Source: JAFHCF01 sp048497495
GTDB taxonomy: Bacteria > Pseudomonadota > Alphaproteobacteria > Rhizobiales > Ancalomicrobiaceae
NCBI GenBank assembly: GCA_048497495.1
Contig: JAFHCF010000267.1
Span: forward strand, 1 to 38,845
Reading direction: 5' to 3'
DNA length: 38,845 nt
Positions 33,124 to 38,845 of this stretch are shown here, piece after piece. A model generated the notes under the pieces. The model was not told where the DNA came from, did not search any database, and saw only the letters and a list, made by a program, of their open reading frames with translations. The position numbers and the translations under genes were made by a program. Numbering within the stretch: position 1 is the stretch's first letter; each line of letters starts with the position of its first letter.

Positions 33124-33303
33124 CCGTGGCCACTTCGTCGTCGCATCGCCGGCTCTCGCGGCGACACCGTCATCATACCATGGTAACGTCGCCGTCGCGC
33201 CCCGCGCGGTCACTCCCGCGTGATGGTTGCGGCCGTGGGCCCGCTCGCGGGTCGAATGCCGGCTCCCGGGTCGGATTCCTGGGGCTTCGAGCGGTCGTCC
33301 TCG

Positions 33304-33333
33304 TTGACACGGACGCCGTCCCCCCCCTATAAG
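33304..33333 (+). promoter_or_regulatory. Sigma-70 type promoter of the rpmH-rnpA operon
   Basis: A perfect -35, TTGACA (33304-33309), is followed after 18 bases by TATAAG (33328-33333), four or five of six matched to TATAAT. Transcription would start near 33340 and give a 5' leader of about 220 bases to rpmH. This is the clearest housekeeping promoter in the window. Confidence 0.75.
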
Positions 33334-33563
33334 CCCCCTCGACCGGGATCCTCGTCCCTTCAGGCCGCGCGGTGGCGTGCGCCCGTCTCTCCGGGATCGG
33401 TGACGATCCCCACGCGGCCGTGTGGCGGCGTGATCGGGAGACGAGGGGAGGAGCCCTCCGACCGGTCCGCTACCCGCGGACGCCGCAAAGAAGCGTCCGC
33501 AGCAAGCGGACAGTTGCAACACGAGACCAGAGGGGGCCGCCCGGGACGGGCGGCGTTCGACCC

Positions 33564-33698
33564 ATGAAGCGCACCTACCAGCCCTCCAAGATCGTGCGCA
33601 AGCGCCGTCACGGTTTCCGCGCCCGGACCTCCACCGTCGGTGGCCGTGTGGTGCTCGCCCGTCGCCGGGCTCGCGGCCGTAAGCGGCTGTCCGCCTGA
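33564..33698 (+). CDS. rpmH: 50S ribosomal protein L34
   Basis: This 44-residue, very basic ribosomal protein of the large subunit has the full family sequence from MKRTYQPSKIVRKRRHGF to GRKRLSA. It starts at ATG 33564. It lies 86 bases before rnpA, the usual neighbour, and behind a strong sigma-70 promoter. Confidence 0.98.
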   Translation: MKRTYQPSKIVRKRRHGFRARTSTVGGRVVLARRRARGRKRLSA

Positions 33699-33784
33699 GA
33701 CCCGAGCGGTCCCCGACCCCCGCGCCCCGGGGCCGGCCCCGTCGGGCTGCCGGTCGTCGGGGGCGAACCGAGGTCGAGGTCGAC

Positions 33785-34318
33785 ATGCGACGACTGAAAC
33801 GACGCGCCGAGTTTCTGGCCGTGGCCCGTGGGGTCCGGTCGGTTCGGCGCGGCTTCGTCTTGCAGGCTCTTCCCCTCGAGGATCCCTCGGCGGAGCCGCG
33901 GTGCGGCTTCACCGTCTCCAAGAAGGTGGGCAACGCCGTCGTCCGCAACCGCGTCCGTCGGCGTCTGAAGGAAGCCGTCCGCCTCGATGCCGAGGCGCTC
34001 GGCCGTCCCGGCTTCGACCACGTGCTGATCGGCCGACGCGAGGCGCTGCGGCTCTCCTTCGAGGATCTGCGCGCCGATCTCGCCGGCGCCTTCCGACAGG
34101 CGCGCAAGACGGCGGGACGTGACGGCCGGGCACGCGACGGCGCGCCTTCTGACAGCCGGGCACGCGACGTCGTGCCTTCTGACAGCCGGGCACGCGACGT
34201 CGTGCCTTCTGACGACGCATCCGACGGCGCTTCCCGCCGGGCCGACGCCTCGGCCCCCCGGACGCCCACCAAGTCCCGCCCCGACCCCCGCGGCGAAACC
34301 CCTGGACGGACCCGATGA
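33785..34318 (+). CDS. rnpA: Ribonuclease P protein component with repeat-built C-terminal tail
   Basis: This protein subunit of RNase P helps the catalytic RNA trim the 5' end of precursor tRNAs. Residues 1-113 are the usual RnpA fold; the RNR motif region is FTVSKKVGNAVVRNRVRRRLKE (split around residues 42-63). The family is usually about 110-130 residues; here the protein is 177, the extra part being a charged, disordered tail that includes three copies of a ten-residue unit (consensus DSRARDVVPS). The tail comes from a 30-bp DNA repeat. The stop overlaps the yidC start (ATGA, 34315-34318). No yidD lies between the two. Confidence 0.94.
   Translation: MRRLKRRAEFLAVARGVRSVRRGFVLQALPLEDPSAEPRCGFTVSKKVGNAVVRNRVRRRLKEAVRLDAEALGRPGFDHVLIGRREALRLSFEDLRADLAGAFRQARKTAGRDGRARDGAPSDSRARDVVPSDSRARDVVPSDDASDGASRRADASAPRTPTKSRPDPRGETPGRTR
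34121..34210. repeat. 30-bp tandem repeat inside rnpA
   Basis: Three direct copies in register lie at 34121-34150, 34151-34180 and 34181-34210. The last two are identical, and the first differs at three or four bases. Each begins GACRGCCGGGCACGCGACG and ends GCCTTCT. The 30-base period keeps the reading frame, so the repeat number can change without breaking rnpA or the coupled yidC start. Confidence 0.95.
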
Positions 34319-36156
34319 TCGAGAATCGGAACTACATCGTCGCGATCGCCCTCTCGATCGCCGTCCTGCTCGGTTGGCAGTATTTCGTCGCCAATCCCCG
34401 TCTCGAGGCCGAGCGCCTGCGTCGCGCCGCCGAACAGTCCGCCCAGGTCCAGACCACCCAGGCGCCGATCCCGACCGCCCCGGGTGCCGCTCCCGCCGTC
34501 CCCGGCACGGCCGGCCCGACCGCCGTGCCCACCGGCCCGGTCGGCAATGCCGTCGTCCCGGTCGCCGCGATGACGCGCGCCCAGGCCCTCGCCGTCTCGC
34601 CGCGCGTCAAGGTCGAAACCCCGGTCCTCGACGGCTCGATCAATCTCGTCGGTGGCCGCATCGACGACGTCGGCTTCAAGAAGTACCGCGAGACCGTCGA
34701 TCCGAAGAGCCCGGAGATCGATCTCCTGTCGCCGGTCGGTGGCAAGGATCCCTATTTCGCCGATTTCGGCTGGCTCTCCGACGCCGGCAGCCCGGTCAAG
34801 GTGCCCGGCCCGGAGACCCTCTGGTCGCAGAAGGGGACGGGCGGCCTCGGCGTCTCGACCCCGGTGACGTTGACCTGGGACAACGGCGAGGGCTTCGTCT
34901 TCGAGCGCACCATCACGGTCGACGACCGCTACATGTTCGCCGTCACCGACAAGGTGACCAGCGCCGCCGGCCGCGCCACGACGCTCTACCCCTATTCGGT
35001 CCTGACCCGTCAGGGCACCCCGGAGACCGCCGGCTACTACGTCCTGCACGAGGGCGCCATCGGCGTCTTCGGCGACGAGGGCCTGCAGGAGATCAAGTAC
35101 GACGATCTCAAGAAGAAGGGCAAGATCGAGCCGACCAAGGTCGCCGGCGCCTGGATCGGCTTCGTCGACAAGTACTGGGCCGCCGCCCTGGTGCCGGCCA
35201 AGACGGTCAAGGTGCAGCCGCGCTTCGCCGCGACGGCCGCCGTGGCCGGCCGCCCCGACGTCTACCAGACCTTCATGCTGGCCGACGGCCTGCCGCTCGC
35301 CGCCGGCGGCGAGATCACCTCGACCACCCATTTCTTCGCCGGCGCCAAGGAAGTCGCCGCCGTCGACGGCTATGCCGCCAAGCTCGGCATCGAGCGCTTC
35401 GATCGGCTGATCGATTGGGGTTGGTTCTATTGGCTGACCAAGCCGTTGTTCCACCTGATCGACTTCCTCAACAAGCTGGTCGGCAACTTCGGCGTCGCCA
35501 TCCTGATCGTCACGGTGTTGATCAAAGGCGTCTTCTATCCGCTCGCCTCGAAGTCCTACGACTCGATGAGCAAGATGAAGAAGGTGCAGCCGGAGATGAA
35601 GGAGCTGCAGGAGCGATTCAAGGACGATCGCACCCAGCAGCAACAGGCATTGATGGAGCTCTACAAGCGCGAGAAGATCAATCCGTTGGCGGGCTGCCTG
35701 CCGATCGTGATCCAGATCCCGGTGTTCTTCTCGCTCTACAAGGTGCTCTTCGTCACCATCGAGATGCGCCAGGCGCCGTTCTACGGCTGGATCCGCGATC
35801 TCGCCTCGCCGGATCCGACCTCGCTGTTCAACCTCTTCGGCCTCATCCCCTGGACCCCGCCGCAAATGATGATGATCGGCATCTGGCCGTTGATCATGGG
35901 CGTCACCATGTTCGCCCAGATGAAGCTCAATCCGCCGCCGCCGGATCCGACCCAGAAGATGCTGTTCGACTGGATGCCGGTGATCTTCACCTTCATGCTG
36001 GCGAGCATGCCCGCCGGCCTGGTGATCTACTGGACCTGGAACAACTTCCTGTCGATCTCGCAGCAGGCGTGGATCATGAAGAAGAACGGCGTCAAGGTGG
36101 AACTCTGGGAGAACGTCAAGGGGATGTTCGGCCGCGCCACCCCTCCGGCTCATTGA
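34315..36156 (+). CDS. yidC: Membrane protein insertase YidC
   Basis: This 613-residue inner-membrane insertase is of the Gram-negative long form. It has an N-terminal membrane segment (about 7-25), a Pro/Ala/Thr-rich linker, a periplasmic beta-sandwich domain (about 90-345) and the conserved five-helix insertase core (about 370-600). Core marks are FNKL-like FLNKLVGNFGVAIL, NPLAGCLPIVIQIPVFFSLYKVL and the final MPAGLVIYWTWNNFLSISQQ. It starts within the rnpA stop codon and is translated in a coupled way. engB follows after seven bases. Confidence 0.97.
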   Translation: MIENRNYIVAIALSIAVLLGWQYFVANPRLEAERLRRAAEQSAQVQTTQAPIPTAPGAAPAVPGTAGPTAVPTGPVGNAVVPVAAMTRAQALAVSPRVKVETPVLDGSINLVGGRIDDVGFKKYRETVDPKSPEIDLLSPVGGKDPYFADFGWLSDAGSPVKVPGPETLWSQKGTGGLGVSTPVTLTWDNGEGFVFERTITVDDRYMFAVTDKVTSAAGRATTLYPYSVLTRQGTPETAGYYVLHEGAIGVFGDEGLQEIKYDDLKKKGKIEPTKVAGAWIGFVDKYWAAALVPAKTVKVQPRFAATAAVAGRPDVYQTFMLADGLPLAAGGEITSTTHFFAGAKEVAAVDGYAAKLGIERFDRLIDWGWFYWLTKPLFHLIDFLNKLVGNFGVAILIVTVLIKGVFYPLASKSYDSMSKMKKVQPEMKELQERFKDDRTQQQQALMELYKREKINPLAGCLPIVIQIPVFFSLYKVLFVTIEMRQAPFYGWIRDLASPDPTSLFNLFGLIPWTPPQMMMIGIWPLIMGVTMFAQMKLNPPPPDPTQKMLFDWMPVIFTFMLASMPAGLVIYWTWNNFLSISQQAWIMKKNGVKVELWENVKGMFGRATPPAH

Positions 36157-36163
36157 GGCCGGC

Positions 36164-36892
36164 ATGAGTGAGCACGAGCCGAACGACGCGCTGTCGCGGG
36201 AGGTGGACGAGAAGGTCCGCCTCCTCTTCGCCCGTCCCTGGGCCTTCGATCGCGGCGTCGTCGACTTCGCCGACCTGCCGGTGACCGAGGACGCCGAGGT
36301 CGCCTTCGCCGGCCGCTCCAACGTCGGCAAGTCGAGCCTGATCAACGCGCTCTGCGGCCAGCACGGGCTCGCCCGCACTTCCGACACCCCCGGCCGCACC
36401 CAGGAACTCAACTGGTTCGTGCCGGCGGTGCTCAACGAGCGCTCGAAGAAGACCGAGCGCATGACCTCCGGCGCCCCGCGCGACGGCGTCGATGTCGGTC
36501 TCGCCATCGTCGACATGCCCGGCTACGGCTTCGCCCAGGCGCCGAAGAGCCAGGTCGAGACCTGGACCCGGCTGGTCTTCGACTATCTGCGCGGTCGCCC
36601 CAACCTGCGCCGCGTCTATCTGCTGATCGACAGCCGCCACGGCCTGAAGCCGGTCGACACCGACGTGCTCGACCTCCTCGACAAGGCGGCGGTCAGCTAC
36701 CAGATCGTCCTCACCAAGGCCGACAAGATCGCCAAGACGGCGGAGGGCCGTCCGGTCGCCGAGATCGTCGCCGCCACCGTCGCCGCGATCCGCAAGCGCC
36801 CCGCCGCCCATCCGGAGATCCTGGTCACCTCGTCGGAGAAGGCCTGGGGCATCGACCGGCTGCGCGCCGAGGTCGCCTTCTTCGCCAACTGA
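36164..36892 (+). CDS. engB: Ribosome-biogenesis GTPase EngB (YihA/YsxC)
   Basis: This 242-residue TrmE-Era-EngA-EngB-type GTPase is needed for assembly of the large ribosomal subunit. Visible are G1 GRSNVGKSS (around 51-59), the switch segment TPGRTQELNWF, G3 DMPGYGF and G4 TKADK. A loop of about 20 residues (LNERSKKTERMTSGAPRDG) between G2 and G3 is longer than in E. coli YihA. It sits seven bases after yidC and 40 before argB, in the conserved alphaproteobacterial order. Confidence 0.95.
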   Translation: MSEHEPNDALSREVDEKVRLLFARPWAFDRGVVDFADLPVTEDAEVAFAGRSNVGKSSLINALCGQHGLARTSDTPGRTQELNWFVPAVLNERSKKTERMTSGAPRDGVDVGLAIVDMPGYGFAQAPKSQVETWTRLVFDYLRGRPNLRRVYLLIDSRHGLKPVDTDVLDLLDKAAVSYQIVLTKADKIAKTAEGRPVAEIVAATVAAIRKRPAAHPEILVTSSEKAWGIDRLRAEVAFFAN

Positions 36893-36932
36893 TTCTCATC
36901 CGCCGCACGCCGCCGACGCCGGGAGACCCGAG

Positions 36933-37835
36933 ATGACGACCACGTCGAAGCCCGAATCCGAGATGATCGCCGAAGCCGAGATCCTGTCCAAGGCGCTGCC
37001 CTACATGCTGCGCTACGACGACAAGACCGTGGTGGTGAAGTTCGGTGGCCACGCCATGGGCGACGCGGCGCTGGGCAAGGCCTTCGCCGAGGACATCACG
37101 CTCTTGAAACTCTCCGGCCTCAATCCGGTGGTGGTCCACGGCGGCGGACCGCAGATCAACGCCATGTTGGCCAAGCTCAACATCAAGTCCGAGTTCGCCG
37201 GCGGCTTCCGCATCACCGACCGCGCCACCGTCGACATCGTCGAGATGGTGCTCGCCGGCTCGATCAACAAGGAAATCGTCCAGACCATCACCGAGGCCGG
37301 CGGCCGCGCCATCGGCCTGACCGGCAAGGACGGCAACATGGTGACGGTGACCCGCCTGAAGCGCACGGTGGTCGATCCCGATTCCAACATCGAGAAGGTC
37401 GTCGACCTCGGCTTCGTCGGCGAGCCCAAGACGGTGCGCACCGAGGTGCTGAAGGTGCTGGAGAAGTCGGACATCATTCCGGTTCTCGCCCCCGTCTGCC
37501 CCGGCGAGGACGGCGAGACCTACAACGTCAACGCCGACACCTTCGCCGGCGCCATCGCCGGGGCGCTCGGCGCCACCCGCCTGCTGTTCCTCACCGACGT
37601 CCCCGGCGTCCTCGACAAGAACAAACAATTGATCAAGGAACTGTCGCGGGCCGAGGCCCAGCGCCTGATCGACGACGGCACCATCTCCGGCGGCATGATC
37701 CCCAAGGTCGAGACCTGCTTCGAGGCGCTCGACCGTGGCGTCGAGGCAGTGGTCATCCTCAACGGCAAGGTGCCGCACGCCGTGCTGCTCGAACTCTTCA
37801 CCGAGCACGGCGCCGGCACCCTCATCACCCCGTGA
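36933..37835 (+). CDS. argB: Acetylglutamate kinase
   Basis: This 300-residue amino-acid kinase phosphorylates N-acetyl-L-glutamate, the second step of arginine synthesis. Motifs are VVKFGGHAMGD (ATP/phosphate loop), VVHGGGPQIN (substrate binding) and LFLTDVPGVLDKN. An N-terminal helix of about 25 residues (EAEILSKALPYMLRYDDKT) is present; in this family such a helix goes with hexamers that are inhibited by arginine, so feedback control is likely. It starts at ATG 36933 with GGGAGA upstream. Confidence 0.97.
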   Translation: MTTTSKPESEMIAEAEILSKALPYMLRYDDKTVVVKFGGHAMGDAALGKAFAEDITLLKLSGLNPVVVHGGGPQINAMLAKLNIKSEFAGGFRITDRATVDIVEMVLAGSINKEIVQTITEAGGRAIGLTGKDGNMVTVTRLKRTVVDPDSNIEKVVDLGFVGEPKTVRTEVLKVLEKSDIIPVLAPVCPGEDGETYNVNADTFAGAIAGALGATRLLFLTDVPGVLDKNKQLIKELSRAEAQRLIDDGTISGGMIPKVETCFEALDRGVEAVVILNGKVPHAVLLELFTEHGAGTLITP

Positions 37836-37882
37836 CGGCGCCCCCCCGCCTGCCGCGAACGCGACCGGCGGACCGTCTCGCG

Positions 37883-37910
37883 ACGGGCCTCCGCCGACCG
37901 AAAGGCCCGT
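37883..37910 (+). promoter_or_regulatory. Inverted repeat over the ribosome site of the HAD gene
   Basis: ACGGGCCT (37883-37890) pairs with AGGCCCGT (37903-37910), a perfect 8-base stem with a 12-base loop. The only ribosome-site-like sequence before the ATG at 37915, AAAGG (37901-37905), overlaps the right arm. The fold could lower translation of the gene; it is not followed by T residues. Confidence 0.4.
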
Positions 37911-37914
37911 GCCC

Positions 37915-38649
37915 ATGATCGATACCCGACCCGACAAGGACACCGACCAGGCGCTCGCCGCCCGCCGCGAACGTTTCGCGCAAGTCGACGAGTGGATCTT
38001 CGATCTCGACAACACCCTCTACCCGGCCCACACCGACCTCTTCGCCCAGGTCGACGAGAAGATCCGCGCCTACGTCTCGCTGCTGCTCGGCTCGACCACC
38101 GACGAGGCCCAGCGCCTCCAGAAGGACTACTACCGCCGCTACGGCACCACCCTGCGCGGCCTGATGATCGAACACGGCATCACCCCCGACGGCTTCCTCG
38201 AATACGTCCACGACATCGATCATTCGGTGGTGGCGCCGGATCCGGCGCTGGGGGCGGCGATCGAGCGCTTGCCCGGCCGCAAGTTCATCATGACCAACGG
38301 CACCCGCAAACACGCCGAGAAGGTCGCCGCCCGCCTCGGCATCACCCATCACTTCACCGACATCTTCGACATCGTCGCCGCCGACCTGCTGCCGAAGCCC
38401 GCCGCCGCGACCTACGACAAGTTCCTCGCCGGCGCCGGCATCGTGCCCGCCCGCGCCGCCATGTTCGAGGACCTGTCGCGCAATCTCGCCGTCCCCTATG
38501 CCCTCGGCGTCGCGACCGTGCTGGTGGTGCCCCACGGCGCCCGCGAGGTGCTGCGCGAGAGCTGGGAGCTCGAGGGCCGCGAGGACGCCCACGTCGACTG
38601 GCTGACCGACGACCTCGCCGGCTTCCTCCACGGCCTGATCGAGGCGTGA
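37915..38649 (+). CDS. Pyrimidine 5'-nucleotidase-like HAD phosphatase
   Basis: This 244-residue HAD-superfamily hydrolase is of the Sdt1/PHM8-like pyrimidine 5'-nucleotidase group, often found behind argB in Hyphomicrobiales. Motif I is DLDNTLY with its first Asp as nucleophile (about residue 30). Motif II is the Thr in MTNGTRKH, motif III the Lys in LLPKPAAA, and motif IV FEDLSRN. It probably removes phosphate from UMP or CMP; the exact substrate is inferred from family. The ATG at 37915 was chosen because family likeness begins soon after it. Its last three codons are part of the inverted repeat that runs to the window end. Confidence 0.85.
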   Translation: MIDTRPDKDTDQALAARRERFAQVDEWIFDLDNTLYPAHTDLFAQVDEKIRAYVSLLLGSTTDEAQRLQKDYYRRYGTTLRGLMIEHGITPDGFLEYVHDIDHSVVAPDPALGAAIERLPGRKFIMTNGTRKHAEKVAARLGITHHFTDIFDIVAADLLPKPAAATYDKFLAGAGIVPARAAMFEDLSRNLAVPYALGVATVLVVPHGAREVLRESWELEGREDAHVDWLTDDLAGFLHGLIEA

Positions 38650-38845
38650 GCCCGGGCGGCTGTGATCGGCGAGGACGGCGCGCGATGCTTCGAGACGGCG
38701 CGCGATGCGCGCCTCCTCAGCATGAGGCGCTGGTGTGTTTGCGAGCAATCACAAACGCCTCATGCTGAGGAGGCGCGCATCGCGCGCCGTCTCGAAGCAT
38801 CGCGCGCCGTCCTCGCCGATCACAGCCGCCCGGGCTCACGCCTCG
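38640..38845. repeat. Perfect 90-base inverted repeat reaching the window end
   Basis: The left arm, 38640-38729, is the exact reverse complement of the right arm, 38756-38845, with a 26-base spacer. The left arm starts in the last codons of the HAD gene, so the right arm carries an inverted copy of that gene's end. Inside each arm are a near-palindrome CCTCAGCATGAGG (38715-38727) and two direct copies of GACGGCGCGCGATGC (38674-38688 and 38694-38708). The pairing stops only because the window stops. Confidence 0.95.

Larger units (their letters stand above)
33092..33563. other. Divergent region between the histidine kinase and rpmH
   Basis: This region of 472 bases holds the hairpin at 33101-33123, a 10-base palindrome TACCATGGTA (33176-33185) and the rpmH promoter (33304-33333). 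A leader of about 220 bases before rpmH follows, with a small hairpin GTCCGC/GCGGAC (33495-33511). No gene is supported. Confidence 0.55.

Noticed and set aside
34121..34210. CRISPR-like repeat array
   Set aside because: The units are directly joined with no spacers and lie in frame inside rnpA, so this is a coding tandem repeat.
34300..34330. A yidD gene between rnpA and yidC
   Set aside because: rnpA and yidC overlap by four bases, so there is no room; yidD, if present, is elsewhere.
33055..36516. Open frame of 1153 codons on the minus strand opposite rpmH, rnpA and yidC
   Set aside because: It covers three essential conserved genes on the other strand, so it is a composition artefact. 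Its Ser/Arg repeat is only the rnpA minisatellite read backwards.
1..38845. tRNA, rRNA, transposase, integrase or phage genes
   Set aside because: None was recognised on either strand by eye. Short or divergent RNA genes could be missed without a covariance search.

Overview
The window reads as a chromosomal segment of a GC-rich alphaproteobacterium, most likely of the order Hyphomicrobiales. The evidence is the gene order rpmH-rnpA-yidC-engB-argB-HAD phosphatase, the cpa-style Tad pilus locus with CtrA-like sites, and REP-type palindromes. The genus cannot be decided from sequence alone. The right edge ends inside a perfect 90-base inverted repeat, so it may be a contig end.

Left part (1-10928). 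On the minus strand lies an NAD-reducing [NiFe] hydrogenase operon, hoxF-hoxU-hoxY-hoxH. The hoxH gene is cut by the left edge. An FNR/FixK-type box lies in front of hoxF, and upstream on the same strand is tex, an RNA-binding transcription accessory protein. A 3-oxoacid CoA-transferase pair (scoA-scoB, plus strand) ends at a strong terminator and faces the minus-strand genes urc4 and urc1.

Pyrimidine block (8256-12722). urc1 (a GTP cyclohydrolase II homologue) and urc4 (DUF1688) are divergent from upp (uracil phosphoribosyltransferase) and a ribokinase. Together they look like the URC route of uracil catabolism, in which uracil is first made into UMP and then opened to ribosylurea. The ribokinase would recycle the freed ribose. 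Two secreted or membrane proteins follow: a retropepsin-like aspartic protease and a PhnD-type solute-binding protein.

Tad/Flp pilus block (14585-27325). Two TadE-type pseudopilins and a stand-alone secretin-N-domain protein lie on the minus strand. Flp pilin, followed by a strong terminator, and then cpaA-cpaB-cpaC-cpaD-cpaE-cpaF-tadB-tadC lie on the plus strand. An AhpD-like protein and a TadD-like TPR lipoprotein (minus) close the block. CtrA-like sites (TTAA-N7-TTAA with one mismatch) stand in front of cpaB, the secretin-N-domain gene and the TadD-like gene.

Middle accessory stretch (27691-33091). This holds an M17 leucyl aminopeptidase with a double palindrome right behind it, a SorC-type regulator, a secreted beta-helix protein with an AT-rich upstream island, and an orphan sensor histidine kinase.

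Right part (33304-38649). This is the conserved rpmH-rnpA-yidC-engB-argB-HAD phosphatase block. rnpA carries an unusual C-terminal tail made of a 30-bp tandem repeat. No tRNA, rRNA, CRISPR array, transposase or prophage gene was seen.
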